DNA from: Lysobacteraceae bacterium PS02340
Lineage (GTDB): Bacteria; Pseudomonadota; Gammaproteobacteria; Xanthomonadales; Xanthomonadaceae
DNA: 64,000 nt
Direction: 5' to 3'
Assembly: GCA_029959605.1 (NCBI GenBank)
Contig: JASCOC010000001.1
Location: 1 to 64,000, forward strand
Shown piece by piece: positions 29,906 through 41,391 of this stretch; within the stretch, counting starts at the first letter, position 1; every line of letters starts with the position of its first letter. The translations under genes and the position numbers were made by a program. The notes under the pieces are model-generated. The model worked only from the letters and a program-made list of their open reading frames with translations, did not search any database and was not told where the DNA came from.

Positions 29906-30907
29906 TTACGCCATTGTCGCACGCACCGCGGCGGTGGAGATACGCGGGGGCGGGATGGCGCCGGGCATCGGCTTCTTCTCGCAGTTGCGACAATCGAGGC
30001 TGGAGGCCTCGATCAGGGGCGGCAACTTCTCGGCGAGGAAATCGATGAAGACGCGCACCGCCGGCAGCAGGCCGCGACGCGAGGCGAACACGGCGTGGGC
30101 GATGCCCTGCGGCAGGTGCCAGTCGGGCAGTACGACTTCGAGTTCGCCGTTGCGCACGGCCTCGGCGCACAGGGTTTCGGGCAGCATCGTGATGCCGAGG
30201 CCCTGCTTGGCCAGCGCCATCAGCATCGGGAAATCGAAGCCGGCGACGCGCGGCTTGAGCTCCACGCGGCGCGTGGTGCCATCGTTGGCCTGCAGGTCCC
30301 AGCGCTGCTTCACCTCGTCCTCGCCCATGCTCATCGTGGTGTGCTGGTCGAGTTCGTCGGGATCCTTCGGGCGGCCCATGCGGTCGAGATAAACCGGGCT
30401 GGCGACCAGCAGTTCCTGGATCTGTCCGAAGCTGCGCATCACCAGGCTGCCGTCATCGTCGAGCTTGGAACGCACGCGTACCGCGACGTCGAAACCCTCG
30501 TTGATGACGTCGACGCGGCGGTTGCTGACGTGCAGTTGCACGCGCACCTGCGGATAGCGCGCGAGGAACTCCGGTAGCATCTGCGGAATCGACTGCTGGG
30601 CGATGCTCACGGGCACGCTGACGCGCACGAGTCCGCGCGGCTCGGCGCTGAGACGGTCGACCACCTCACGCGCGGCGGTCGCCTCGGCGAGCATCGACTG
30701 CGCGTGCCGGAAGACGCTCTGGCCGACATCGGTGACCGCAAACCGGCGCGTGGAACGCTGCAACAGACGCACGCCGAGCTCGGTTTCGAGCTGGCTGATG
30801 CGGCGGCTCAGACGCGATTTCGGAATGCCGAGCGCACGTTCGGCAGCCGCGAAGCCACCGTGCTCGACGACCATCGCGAAGTAGTACAGATCGTTGAGAT
30901 CCTGCAT
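29906..30907 (-). CDS. LysR-family transcriptional regulator
   Basis: 333 residues. N-terminal winged HTH (FAMVVEHGGFAAAERALGIPKSRLSRRISQLE) and a periplasmic-binding-like effector domain (ISQQSIPQ-type start, GFDVAVRVR, KQGLGITMLPE). It belongs to the AaeR/DsdC-like group with a long C-terminal tail carrying CRNCEKKP. ATG 30907 gives the standard MQDLNDLYYF opening. Both neighbours point the same way, so no divergent target is obvious; an inverted repeat upstream (30937-30968) may be its own operator. Confidence 0.92.
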   Translation of the reverse strand: MQDLNDLYYFAMVVEHGGFAAAERALGIPKSRLSRRISQLETELGVRLLQRSTRRFAVTDVGQSVFRHAQSMLAEATAAREVVDRLSAEPRGLVRVSVPVSIAQQSIPQMLPEFLARYPQVRVQLHVSNRRVDVINEGFDVAVRVRSKLDDDGSLVMRSFGQIQELLVASPVYLDRMGRPKDPDELDQHTTMSMGEDEVKQRWDLQANDGTTRRVELKPRVAGFDFPMLMALAKQGLGITMLPETLCAEAVRNGELEVVLPDWHLPQGIAHAVFASRRGLLPAVRVFIDFLAEKLPPLIEASSLDCRNCEKKPMPGAIPPPRISTAAVRATMA

Positions 30908-30936
30908 GTGGGGGAATCTCGCTATCAGAACAATCC

Positions 30937-30968
30937 GCGATATTCCACCACCTTTATTCCAATATCGC
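30937..30968. promoter_or_regulatory. Candidate operator of the LysR-type regulator
   Basis: GCGATATT (30937-30944) and AATATCGC (30961-30968) are perfect inverted arms separated by 16 bases, in a locally A+T-rich patch 30 bases upstream of the regulator start. On the minus strand TGGAATA also appears twice within this span. The placement fits autoregulation, but LysR binding is inferred, not shown. Confidence 0.5.
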
Positions 30969-31036
30969 AACAGACGGCGTCTATCGCTGCCATTCGTTCC
31001 AGATAGGATGCAGACGCAGGCGCAGGCATAGCGGCA

Positions 31037-33129
<2,093 letters not shown>

Positions 33130-33130
33130 C

Positions 33131-33171
33131 CTGGCGCTTTCGCACTGCACCCTGACGCTTTCGCACTGCAC
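33131..33171. repeat. Two 20-bp direct repeats with 21-bp period
   Basis: CGCTTTCGCACTGCAC occurs at 33135-33150 and again at 33156-33171; extending left, 19 of 20 bases match (33131-33150 and 33152-33171). The 21-bp spacing is two helical turns, so two proteins would sit on the same DNA face. It lies between the two TonB-like genes, just upstream of the second gene's ribosome site. Confidence 0.75.
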
Positions 33172-33231
33172 ATCGCGTCCACATCCTGCGTGGGACGCTC
33201 GCCGCACCCATTCAGGTAAGGAGGTGCGGCC

Positions 33232-33768
33232 ATGAACGAGCCGGTGCAGCGTCCCATCGATCCGCCGCCGCAGGGCCCGCCGCGCAAGGGCTCCAGTCCG
33301 CTCGTGTGGATCCTGTTGCTCGTCGTGCTCGTCGCCCTCGGCTGGTATGCGCTGACCCAGCGCGGTACCACTGACACGCCCGAGTTGCCGCCGACGCCGG
33401 TCATCGATGACCCGGCCGCGCCGCCCGCCGAACGCGAGCCTGCGACCCGCACCACGCCACGCGCCGACACGACGCCTGCCCGCCCCGCCGATCGCGAAGC
33501 ACGTCCGCTCGCCCAACCGGAAATTCCGTATCCGCCTGCCGCCGCGCGCAGCCGCGAAGAAGGGTCGCTGATTCTGCTGGTGCAGGTGGACGCGAACGGC
33601 AATGCAACCGACGTGACCGTCGAGAAGCGCAGCGGTTCGCGTGATCTCGATCGCGCCGCGCAGCAGGCGGTGCGCGACTGGAAGTTCGAGCCGGCGATCA
33701 AGGGCGGCAAGCCCACCGCGAGCGCGGTCCGCGTGCCGATCGAGTTCACGCTGCAGGATGCAGGCTGA
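33232..33768 (+). CDS. TonB-like protein 2
   Basis: 178 residues with the same layout as its neighbour: a cytoplasmic Pro-rich start, one membrane helix (PLVWILLLVVLVALGWYAL), a Thr/Pro/Ala linker and a TonB_C domain (EIPYPPAAARSREEGSLILLV, VRDWKFEPAIKGGK). It begins after a near-perfect TAAGGAGGT. The pair probably arose by duplication; similarity is strongest in the C-terminal domain. Confidence 0.87.
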   Translation: MNEPVQRPIDPPPQGPPRKGSSPLVWILLLVVLVALGWYALTQRGTTDTPELPPTPVIDDPAAPPAEREPATRTTPRADTTPARPADREARPLAQPEIPYPPAAARSREEGSLILLVQVDANGNATDVTVEKRSGSRDLDRAAQQAVRDWKFEPAIKGGKPTASAVRVPIEFTLQDAG

Positions 33769-33798
33769 GCACGCAGTCCGACACGCGCTGAAAACGCA

Positions 33799-33830
33799 AC
33801 GCCTGCATCTTCCGGATGCGGGCGTTTTTC
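33799..33830 (+). terminator. Rho-independent terminator after the TonB-like pair
   Basis: ACGCCTGCATC (33799-33809) pairs with GATGCGGGCGT (33815-33825), with one G-T wobble, loop ttccg, then TTTTTC. It ends the plus-strand transcript ahead of the converging aroA. Confidence 0.88.
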
Positions 33831-33936
33831 TTTGGACGATCCGGAACCTGTGGAAGCACGCGTGCGCGCGACTGGTGACTCGGAGCCGCCCATCGCGCGC
33901 AAGCGCACTCCCAAAAAAGCCTGCTTGATTCCGGCT

Positions 33937-35250
33937 TCAGCCGCTGCGCATCGAGAAGCCGGCACGCTGCGCCAGCTCCAGAAACCCCGGAAATGAGGTC
34001 GCGACATTCGCGGTGTCGCCGATGACGACCTCGCCGCGCGAGCGCTGGCCGGCGATCGCGAACGACATCGCGATGCGGTGGTCGCCATGGCTGTCGACGC
34101 GCCCGCCACCGACGCCATCCGCGCGGCCGGTGATCGTCGCGCCATCGGGCGCTTCTTCGATCTCGACGTCGAGCGCGCGCAGGCCTGCAGCCATCGTCGC
34201 GATGCGGTCCGATTCCTTGACCCGCAGTTCGTGCGCGCCGGTCACCCGCGTCACGCCCGAGGCACAGGCCGCGGCGATGAACAGCGCCGGGAACTCGTCG
34301 ATCATGTCCGGCACGTGGGCCTCGGGCACGTCGATGCCGTGCAGCGGTGCATGACGCACGCGCAGATCGGCCACCGGCTCGCCACCCTCTTCGCCCGCAT
34401 CGGATTCGACGATGTCCGCACCCATCAGGCGCAGCACGTGCAGCAGACCGGTACGACGCGGATTCATGCCGACACGGCGCAGCAGCAGATCGGAACCGGG
34501 GACGATCGACGCGGCGACGAGGAAGAAGGCGGCCGACGAGAAATCCGCCGGCACGCGCACGTCCGTCGCGCGCAGGCGATGCCCGCCGCGCAGACGCGCG
34601 ATGCCCGGCGCGAATTCGATCGGCCAGCCAAACGCAGCGAGCATGCGCTCGGTGTAATCGCGCGTCGGCCGCGGTTCGCGCACGACAGTCTCGCTATCGG
34701 CGTAGAGACCCGCGAGCAGCAGGCAGGATTTCACCTGCGCGCTGGCGAGCACGTTGTCGAATTCGATGCCAGTCAGCGGGGTGCCGCCGTGCACGCGCAG
34801 CGGCGGCACGCCGCCGTCGCCGGTATCGATCCGCGCGCCCATCTGCGCCAGCGGCTCGGTGACGCGGCGCATCGGGCGCTTCGACAGCGAGGCATCACCG
34901 ACCAGCGTGCTGTCGAAGGCCTGGCCCGCGAGCAGACCGGCGATCAGACGCATGCCGGTGCCCGCGTTGCCACAGTCGAGCGGACCTTCAGCCGCGCGCA
35001 GGCCGTCGATGCCGACGCCGTGGACGACGCGCACACCCGGCGCCGGCGTGTCGATCGCGACACCCAGGCTGCGGAAGATCGCTTCGGTCGCGCGCGCGTC
35101 CTCGCCTTCGAGAAAACCTTCGATGCGCGACGTGCCGTCGGCGAGTGCGGCCAGCATGATCGCGCGATGCGAGACCGATTTGTCGCCCGGCACCCGCACT
35201 TCACCACGCAGCGGCGCACCCGGCGCCGCGATCCACGACGCCTCGCTCAC
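33937..35250 (-). CDS. aroA: 3-phosphoshikimate 1-carboxyvinyltransferase (EPSP synthase)
   Basis: Sixth step of the shikimate pathway, joining PEP and shikimate-3-phosphate. 437 residues with VPGDKSVSHRAIMLAALADG (S3P/PEP binding), GNAGTGMRLIAGLL (the segment whose sequence sets glyphosate sensitivity), LSKRPMRRV and the C-terminal HGDHRIAMSFAI. GTG start at 35248-35250 overlaps the pheA stop (GTGA), so the genes are translationally coupled. An extended reading upstream in this frame crosses pheA and is rejected. Confidence 0.97.
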   Translation of the reverse strand: MSEASWIAAPGAPLRGEVRVPGDKSVSHRAIMLAALADGTSRIEGFLEGEDARATEAIFRSLGVAIDTPAPGVRVVHGVGIDGLRAAEGPLDCGNAGTGMRLIAGLLAGQAFDSTLVGDASLSKRPMRRVTEPLAQMGARIDTGDGGVPPLRVHGGTPLTGIEFDNVLASAQVKSCLLLAGLYADSETVVREPRPTRDYTERMLAAFGWPIEFAPGIARLRGGHRLRATDVRVPADFSSAAFFLVAASIVPGSDLLLRRVGMNPRRTGLLHVLRLMGADIVESDAGEEGGEPVADLRVRHAPLHGIDVPEAHVPDMIDEFPALFIAAACASGVTRVTGAHELRVKESDRIATMAAGLRALDVEIEEAPDGATITGRADGVGGGRVDSHGDHRIAMSFAIAGQRSRGEVVIGDTANVATSFPGFLELAQRAGFSMRSG

Positions 35251-36425
35251 GGCACGGCGACCGGGTAGGAACCGAGTACGCGGACCTCGCCGGCGAACGC
35301 GTCGATCTCGCCCAGCGCGTCCTTGAGCGGCGATTCGTCGACGTGGCCGTTGACCTCGATGAAGAACGCGTACTGCCACAGCGCACCGTGTGCGGGGCGC
35401 GATTCGATGCGGTTCATGCTGATGTCGCGACGCGCCAGCGGTTCGAGGATGCGGTAGAGCGCACCGGGCTGGTCGCGGATGAAGACCATCAGCGAGGTGC
35501 GGTCGTTGCCCGAGGTCGGGAACGCGCCGCGACCGATCACCAGAAAGCGCGTGGTGTTGTCGCTGCGATCCTCGATCGGACCGGCGAGTACCTGCATGCC
35601 GTAGACGTGCGCGGCGTTCTCGCCGGCGATCGCCGCCGCGTCGTCGGATTTCTTCGCCCGCCGCACGGCCTCTGCATTGCTGACCACCGCGTGCTTTTCG
35701 ACGCCCGGCAGGTTCTCGCGCAGCCACTGCTTGCACTGCGCCAGCGACAGGCCGTGCGAATACACGCGCTCGATGTCCTCGATGCGACCGGTGCGCGACA
35801 GCAGGTACTGGTGCACGCGCAGTTCCACTTCGCCGCAGATCTTCAGCGGCGAGGTCAGGAACATGTCGAGCGTCGACTGGATCGTGCCCTGCCCCGAATT
35901 CTCGACCGGCACCACGCCGAAATCGGCATTGCCGGCAGCGACCTCGTCGAACACTTCCTCGATGCTGGCCAGCGGCAGGCCCTTGGCCGAATGGCCGAAC
36001 TGCTTGTGCACGGCCTGCTGCGAGAACGTGCCTTCAGGCCCGAGGTAGCCGATCTTCAGCGGTTCCTGCTGGGCGAGGCACGCGGACATGATCTCGCGGA
36101 ACAGGCGCACGAGTTCGGTATCCGACAGCGGCCCGTCGTTGCGGTCCACGACACGGCGCAGCACCTGCGCTTCGCGCTCGGGCCGGTAATAGTCGACGGC
36201 CGCGGCGAGCTTGCCCTTGGCTTTGCCGACCTGGCGCGCGAACTGCGCGCGCTCGGCGATGAGGGTCTGGATCTGGCGGTCGATGCCGTCGATCTGTGCG
36301 CGCACCGCGTCGAGATCGGGCTTGGCGACGCCTGCGGTGGCAGCGGCCTTCACCGCGTCGACCTTCGCAGACACCGGCTTCTTCGCCTGTGCGGCCACCG
36401 GGGTCTTCTTCTTCGAATCAGCCAT
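35247..36425 (-). CDS. pheA: Bifunctional chorismate mutase / prephenate dehydratase (P-protein)
   Basis: Converts chorismate to phenylpyruvate for phenylalanine. 392 residues: an N-terminal Lys/Ala-rich tail (about 35 residues, unusual), an AroQ chorismate mutase helix bundle ([21 protein letters not shown]), the prephenate dehydratase domain ([34 protein letters not shown]) and a regulatory ACT domain with IESRP, the phenylalanine feedback site. ATG 36425; the first eight bases overlap the serC stop. Confidence 0.97.
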   Translation of the reverse strand: MADSKKKTPVAAQAKKPVSAKVDAVKAAATAGVAKPDLDAVRAQIDGIDRQIQTLIAERAQFARQVGKAKGKLAAAVDYYRPEREAQVLRRVVDRNDGPLSDTELVRLFREIMSACLAQQEPLKIGYLGPEGTFSQQAVHKQFGHSAKGLPLASIEEVFDEVAAGNADFGVVPVENSGQGTIQSTLDMFLTSPLKICGEVELRVHQYLLSRTGRIEDIERVYSHGLSLAQCKQWLRENLPGVEKHAVVSNAEAVRRAKKSDDAAAIAGENAAHVYGMQVLAGPIEDRSDNTTRFLVIGRGAFPTSGNDRTSLMVFIRDQPGALYRILEPLARRDISMNRIESRPAHGALWQYAFFIEVNGHVDESPLKDALGEIDAFAGEVRVLGSYPVAVP

Positions 36426-37518
36426 GGGTCTTCTGGAAATCCTGCATGTAGGCAACGAGGCTGCGGACGCCGTCGACCGGCATCGCGTTGTAGATGGACG
36501 CGCGCATGCCGCCGAGCACGCGGTGGCCCTTGAGGCCGATCAGTCCGGCCTCGCGCGCGCCGTCGAGGAAGGCGGCATTGCGCGCTTCGTCGGCGAGGAA
36601 GAACGGCACGTTCATGCGCGAGCGCACGGCGGCATCGATGTCGTTGCGATAGAAGCCGCCCGAGCCGTCGATCGCGCCATAGAGCAGCGCCGCTTTCTCG
36701 TCGCTGCGGCGGTTGAATTCCACGGTGCCGCCCTCGCCGAGCATCCAGCGGAACACGAGACCGGCTACGTACCAGTTCCAGGTCGGCGGCGTGTTGAGCA
36801 TCGAGTCGTTGGCGAGCTGCGCGCTGTAATTGAAGATGTCGGCGCGCGGCTGGCCGGCACGCTCGAGAAGCTCGCGACGCACGATGACCACCGAGATGCC
36901 GACCGGCCCGAGATTCTTCTGCGCGCCGGCGTAGATCACGCCGTAGCGCGAGATGTCGATCGGCTCGGACGCGATGCTGGAACTGAAATCGGCGAACAGC
37001 GGCACATTGCCGGTATCGGGCGCGGGCTCGCCCCAGGCCGGGCGGTACTCGACGCCGTGGATGGTTTCGTTCGCGGTGATGTGCACGTAGGCCGCGCCCG
37101 GCGTCAGCCGCCAGGACTCGCGCGCAGGAATCGTGCGGTAGCCGTCGGCCTCGCCGCTGGCGGCGATGTTCACCGACACCGCTGGCGTGAGCTGCTTGAG
37201 CGCGGTCTTGCCCCAGTGGCCGGTGACGACGTAATCGACCGTGTCGCCCTGGTTCGCGAAGTTCAGCGGTAGCAGCGCCTGGGCCGTCGTCGCACCGCCC
37301 GGGAGGAACAGCACCGCGTAGTCATCGGGTACACCGAGCAGCGTGCGAAGATCGGCTTCGGCGCGCGTGGCGACCTCCATGAACTCCGGTCCGCGGTGGC
37401 TCATCTCGACGATCGACGCGCCGGCATCACCCCACTCCAGCATGTCCGCCTGCGCCTGTTTCAGCACGCTTTCAGGCAGGGCCGCCGGTCCCGGGGCAAA
37501 GTTGTACGCACGCGCCAT
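36418..37518 (-). CDS. serC: Phosphoserine aminotransferase
   Basis: PLP enzyme of serine and pyridoxine synthesis. 366 residues beginning [15 protein letters not shown], the usual SerC opening; PLP-lysine region [12 protein letters not shown] near the middle; [10 protein letters not shown] near residue 75. First gene of the overlapping serC-pheA-aroA operon. ATG 37518 chosen over an upstream frame that overlaps msrP. Confidence 0.97.
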   Translation of the reverse strand: MARAYNFAPGPAALPESVLKQAQADMLEWGDAGASIVEMSHRGPEFMEVATRAEADLRTLLGVPDDYAVLFLPGGATTAQALLPLNFANQGDTVDYVVTGHWGKTALKQLTPAVSVNIAASGEADGYRTIPARESWRLTPGAAYVHITANETIHGVEYRPAWGEPAPDTGNVPLFADFSSSIASEPIDISRYGVIYAGAQKNLGPVGISVVIVRRELLERAGQPRADIFNYSAQLANDSMLNTPPTWNWYVAGLVFRWMLGEGGTVEFNRRSDEKAALLYGAIDGSGGFYRNDIDAAVRSRMNVPFFLADEARNAAFLDGAREAGLIGLKGHRVLGGMRASIYNAMPVDGVRSLVAYMQDFQKTHG

Positions 37519-37650
37519 TGAACACTCCACGGAACGGATTTCGGGGCCGGCAAGTATGCCGCAGCGCAACAGTTTGACGTGCATCCGATGGTTGCGCTGG
37601 CAACGTATGTCACTGGTCCACAACAGGCGCGCCGCGCCGAGGAGTCCCAC

Positions 37651-38619
37651 ATGTCATTGCGCGATGCGTTGCGGATCCGGGAGTCCGAAGTCACCGACGA
37701 AACCGTCTATCGCGACCGGCGACGCCTGCTGGCACTAATGGCCGCCGCGCCTGCGCTCACCCTCGCCGGCTGCGCCGAAGCCGAGCCGCCGCCGGCGTCG
37801 ACCACGCGGGTCACGCCCGCACAGGCACGCAGCGGTTTCCGCACCGACGAGCCGCTGACGCGCGTCGAGGACATCACCAGCTACAACAACTTCTACGAGT
37901 TCGGCACCGGCAAGGGCGATCCATCGAGCGCGGCGAAGACGTTGCGCACCTCGCCGTGGACGGTCGAGGTCGGCGGCGAGTGCGCCAAGCCCGGACGCGT
38001 GTCGTTCGAGGACCTGCTGCGCGGCGTCGCCAACGAGGAACGCATCTACCGGCTGCGCTGCGTCGAGGGCTGGTCGATGGTGATCCCGTGGAGCGGCGTG
38101 CCGCTGGCCTCGGTGCTGCGCAAGTTCGAGCCCAACGCCAATGCGAAGTACGTGGCGTTCACCACGCTCGCCGATCGCGAACAGATGCCCGGCCTGCGTT
38201 TCCGCTCGATCAACTGGCCCTACCGCGAAGGTCTGCGCATCGACGAGGCCATGAACCCGCTCGCCTTCCTCGCCACCGGCCTCTACGGCAAGGCGCTACC
38301 GCAGCAGAACGGCGCGCCGCTGCGACTGGTCGTGCCGTGGAAGTACGGCTTCAAGAGCATCAAGTCGATCGTCGGCATCCGCTTCGTCGAGCGTATGCCC
38401 AGCACCGCGTGGAACGATCTGCAGCCGTCGGAATACGGCTTCTTCAGCAACGTCAATCCGGCCGTCGACCACCCGCGCTGGAGCCAGAAGACCGAGCGGC
38501 GTATCGCCGGCAGCGGCAACCGCCTGCTTGCCAACCGCATCGACACGCGGCCGTTCAATGGCTATGCCGACCAGGTGGCATCGCTCTACTCGGGCATGGA
38601 TCTGCGCAAGTGGTACTGA
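37651..38619 (+). CDS. msrP: Periplasmic methionine-sulfoxide reductase, catalytic subunit MsrP
   Basis: Molybdopterin enzyme that repairs oxidised methionine in periplasmic proteins. 322 residues: an N-terminal export signal with [20 protein letters not shown] before C41, and the sulfite-oxidase-type Mo domain with the ligand Cys in [11 protein letters not shown] (C137). The signal has only a loose twin-arginine (DRRRLL). ATG 37651 preceded by GAGGAG. The next gene overlaps. Confidence 0.95.
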   Translation: MSLRDALRIRESEVTDETVYRDRRRLLALMAAAPALTLAGCAEAEPPPASTTRVTPAQARSGFRTDEPLTRVEDITSYNNFYEFGTGKGDPSSAAKTLRTSPWTVEVGGECAKPGRVSFEDLLRGVANEERIYRLRCVEGWSMVIPWSGVPLASVLRKFEPNANAKYVAFTTLADREQMPGLRFRSINWPYREGLRIDEAMNPLAFLATGLYGKALPQQNGAPLRLVVPWKYGFKSIKSIVGIRFVERMPSTAWNDLQPSEYGFFSNVNPAVDHPRWSQKTERRIAGSGNRLLANRIDTRPFNGYADQVASLYSGMDLRKWY

Positions 38620-39305
38620 AGGCCGCACCGGCGGTTCGCCCGGCCCGACCGGCGACACCGCCGGCGATCATCGCCGCCAAGACGCTGTTGCATCTGATGT
38701 GTCTGGCGCCGCTCGCGTGGCTGGGCTGGCGCGTGTGGCAAGTGCTGGGCGGCGCGAACGTCGATGTGCTCGGCGCCGAACCGGTGGTCGCGATCGAACA
38801 CGAGCTCGGCATCGGCGCGCTGCGCCTGCTGCTGATTACGCTGGCGATCACGCCGCTGCGCCAGATCACCGGCTGGACCGCGGCGTTGCGGTTCCGGCGC
38901 ATGCTCGGGCTGTACGCATTCGTCTACGCCAGCCTGCACTTCGGCGTGTGGCTGGCGCTGGATCTGGTCGGCGATCTGTCGCAGGTCGCGACCGAGATCG
39001 CGCGGCGGCCGTTCATCACCGTGGGTTTCCTCGCGTGGCTGCTGCTGGTGCCCCTCGCGGTCACCTCGACCAAGGGCTGGATGCGGCGTCTGGGCCGCAA
39101 GTGGGGCCAGTTGCACAAGGCGATCTATCCGATCGCCGCGCTTGCCGTGCTGCATTTCTGGTGGATCGTGAAATCGGACTGGCGCGAGCCGGCGCTGTAC
39201 GCGGGCATTCTCGCGGTGCTGCTGGGCTGGCGGGTGTGGAAGGCGGTGCAGAAGCGGCGCTTGGCTAGCGCTGCCGGCGCCCGCGTCGCAACGCCCAGAC
39301 GATGA
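38610..39305 (+). CDS. msrQ: Heme-binding membrane subunit MsrQ
   Basis: Cytochrome-b-type membrane partner that passes electrons to MsrP. About 231 residues with six hydrophobic helices and His-bearing helices ([41 protein letters not shown]). GTG start at 38610 overlaps the msrP stop, so translation is coupled; other nearby starts are possible. Its last 41 bases are overlapped by the small opposing gene at 39265. Confidence 0.93.
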   Translation: MVLKAAPAVRPARPATPPAIIAAKTLLHLMCLAPLAWLGWRVWQVLGGANVDVLGAEPVVAIEHELGIGALRLLLITLAITPLRQITGWTAALRFRRMLGLYAFVYASLHFGVWLALDLVGDLSQVATEIARRPFITVGFLAWLLLVPLAVTSTKGWMRRLGRKWGQLHKAIYPIAALAVLHFWWIVKSDWREPALYAGILAVLLGWRVWKAVQKRRLASAAGARVATPRR

Positions 39306-39378
39306 CACCGACCACGAAGACCGGCACCGCCAGTACGCCGAGGATGATCATCCAGTGCCAGATGCTGAAACTGCCCAT
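39265..39378 (-). CDS. TatA-like mini-protein (37 aa)
   Basis: The 37-residue product begins MGSFSIWHWMIILGV, the opening of xanthomonad TatA, followed by one hydrophobic helix and a basic tail (RRGRRQR). The amphipathic helix and acidic tail that define working TatA are missing. It overlaps the 3' end of msrQ (39265-39305) on the opposite strand and lies downstream of the FHA gene. It may be a degenerate TatA copy or a real short membrane protein; frame length alone gives little support. Confidence 0.55.
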   Translation of the reverse strand: MGSFSIWHWMIILGVLAVPVFVVGVIVWALRRGRRQR

Positions 39379-39401
39379 ACCGGTTCTCCGTGGCTCTGGA
39401 A

Positions 39402-40205
39402 TCAAGCCGCGCCGAACAGCAGCAGTGCACTGAGCAAGCCCGCCAGTACGACTGCCGCGAGCAGCAACCATGGCAACGGCAGGCCGCCGCCACGCCGCTG
39501 CGGTGAATCGTCCACGAGCGCCTGCGGTTCGGGGGCACGGTCGTAACCGGCGCTGTGGCCGGCGCGCGCGGGCGCTTCGACGACGAAACGATGGTGCGCG
39601 TCGAAGACGACCTGGTCACCGGCCTGCAGCACCGCGTCGCGCGTCGGTTCGCCATTGACCACGCTGCCGTCGGCGGACCCCAGATCGGTCAACCGCACGA
39701 AGCCACCGACGCGTTCCAGGCGCGCATGGCGATCGGCGAACCCCGGTTCGTCGATGCGGATGTCGGCTTCGGCATGACGGCCGACCAGACGCGGCCGGTC
39801 GAGCGTGAAACTGCGGCCGTGATAGCGACCACCGACGCCGCGCAACACGATGCGGGGATCGGCATCGCCGCCGTCCGCATCGTCGGGATCGTGCGCCGGC
39901 GCGATCGCCGAGACGGGCGCCGTCGACACCAGCCGCAGCTCGTGGCCGTCGACGAAGATCGCGTCACCCGTGCGCAGCATCGCCATGCGCCGCACCTGGC
40001 GGCCGTTGACGTGCACGCTCTGTACGCCTTCCGTGACCGTGAGCCAGACGCCGCGCCGATCGACGCAGAAGCGCACGCTCGGCTCATTGCCGTCGGACAC
40101 CGGCGCCAATGCGCCGGCGCGCCCACGGCCGATGCCGTGCACGCCGATGTCGAGCGGCAGTTCGGGTTCGTCGGGTGTGGGGAATCGCAGCTTGAGCGCA
40201 GTCAT
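39402..40205 (-). CDS. FHA-domain protein with a C-terminal membrane anchor
   Basis: 267 residues. A degenerate N-terminal FHA-like half (GIGRGRAG, VHVNGRQVRR) is followed by a clearer FHA domain (LVGRHAEADIRID, DLGSADGSVVNGEP) and a single C-terminal helix (PLPWLLLAAVVLAGLLSALLLF) that would tail-anchor it facing the cytosol. The serine that usually contacts phospho-threonine is replaced (GFADRHARL in place of SRRHA), so phospho-binding is uncertain. Function unknown; no kinase or type VI gene is adjacent. Confidence 0.82.
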   Translation of the reverse strand: MTALKLRFPTPDEPELPLDIGVHGIGRGRAGALAPVSDGNEPSVRFCVDRRGVWLTVTEGVQSVHVNGRQVRRMAMLRTGDAIFVDGHELRLVSTAPVSAIAPAHDPDDADGGDADPRIVLRGVGGRYHGRSFTLDRPRLVGRHAEADIRIDEPGFADRHARLERVGGFVRLTDLGSADGSVVNGEPTRDAVLQAGDQVVFDAHHRFVVEAPARAGHSAGYDRAPEPQALVDDSPQRRGGGLPLPWLLLAAVVLAGLLSALLLFGAA

Positions 40206-40310
40206 GCGGCGGCAATCTAGCACGAGGCCGCGCGGCTGCACGCGCCGTCACTTGGTCACGGCGCCCCATCGACGCACAATGCGCCTCCACGACAACCCGC
40301 GGAGCCTCGC

Positions 40311-40583
40311 ATGGCTGGTATCGACATCACCCATCCCCACTCGCTGTCGCCGGCCAAGGCCCGCACCGCGGTCGAAGCGGTCGCCAAGAAGCTCTCCGAG
40401 CGCTTCGACATGAAGTACGGCTGGGACGGCGACACGCTGAACTTCAGCCGCTCGGGCGTCGACGGCGCGATCGCGCTGCTGCCGCAGAGCCTGCACGTGA
40501 CCGCGAAGCTCGGATTCCTGCTGTCGGCGATGCAGGGCCCGATCGAGGCCGAGATCCGCCGGGTGCTGTCTGAGAAGTTCTGA
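40311..40583 (+). CDS. Polyhydroxyalkanoate-system protein (PHA_gran_rgn family)
   Basis: A 90-residue protein of the family found with PHA granules in proteobacteria (TIGR02610 type). Family features: DITHPHSLSPAKARTAVEAVAKKLSERF and GWDGDTLNFSRSGVDG with a hydrophilic C-terminus. The phasin gene 2.1 kb downstream supports the assignment; a PHA synthase is not in the window. Confidence 0.85.
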   Translation: MAGIDITHPHSLSPAKARTAVEAVAKKLSERFDMKYGWDGDTLNFSRSGVDGAIALLPQSLHVTAKLGFLLSAMQGPIEAEIRRVLSEKF

Positions 40584-40584
40584 G

Positions 40585-41304
40585 CTAGTCGTCGAGCGCG
40601 TACGGCGCGGGGTGTCCGGCGAACAGACGCCGCGACACCTCGCCTTCGTCGCGCTCGATCTCGGCGACGAACGCGTCCGGATCGCCCAGCGCCTCGAACG
40701 CGCCGTAGCCGCGTTCCAGAAAGCCCTGCAGTTCGGTGAGTCCCGCGAGCCGGGCCGGGCCGCGCGAGAACGCCAGCAGCGCGGACACGCCGCGCATCTT
40801 CAAGGCCTTTCCGAAGCCGCGGCCCACGCGGCCGATCAACCGCACCTGACGCTTGCGCAGCCCCGCGCGGCCGACGTCCCGGTAGGCCTGCGCGTACAGC
40901 GCGTCATCAAGCCTGCGTCGCCGCGGTGCCAGGCGCTGCAGGGCCTCGACCATGTGCAGATCCAGCGCCTGGCTCAACGCGCCGAGTTCGATCGCATCGG
41001 CCACCGTCTCCAGCAGGCGCGCAGGCAGCAACCGGCGCATCGTCGGCAGGATGCGGGCGATGTCGGCATCGCGCCGGGTGAAGTCGCGATCGCCGTAAAC
41101 GTCGCCGAGGAAAAAGGTGGCGGCCGGTGCGCGCGTCGGGTCTTCGAGGAAATGCGCGAAGCTCACGCGCAGGCGCGCGGCCTGCCAGCGCCGCAGTTCG
41201 GCCAGCCAGTGCGAGCGGGCGCGCGGATCGTAATCCGGATCATGCAGGGCCTGGTGCCACGCCAGCCGTCGCGCGAGGCGGGCGGAAATGTCGGATGCCG
41301 TCAT
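40585..41304 (-). CDS. Conserved hypothetical protein (FFLEELY-motif type)
   Basis: A 239-residue helical, charged, soluble protein of a family frequent in Xanthomonadaceae. The characteristic segment reads FFLGDVYGDRDFTRRDADIA here, close to the family's FFLEELYGxRDF. No enzyme motif is visible. It is convergent with the PHA-system gene, the two stops being two bases apart, and divergent from the patatin gene. Confidence 0.75.
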   Translation of the reverse strand: MTASDISARLARRLAWHQALHDPDYDPRARSHWLAELRRWQAARLRVSFAHFLEDPTRAPAATFFLGDVYGDRDFTRRDADIARILPTMRRLLPARLLETVADAIELGALSQALDLHMVEALQRLAPRRRRLDDALYAQAYRDVGRAGLRKRQVRLIGRVGRGFGKALKMRGVSALLAFSRGPARLAGLTELQGFLERGYGAFEALGDPDAFVAEIERDEGEVSRRLFAGHPAPYALDD

Positions 41305-41391
41305 CGGCGCATCTTCGACGCTGGCGGCGTCTGGAGCAATCCTTCAACACCGGCTGGCTAGACTCGGTCGGACCCTCCTGCAGGCCTCGCC

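Noticed and set aside
33232-33768. Full ExbB-ExbD-TonB transport system
   Set aside because: No exbB, exbD or receptor gene adjoins the two TonB-like genes, so they are annotated only by domain.
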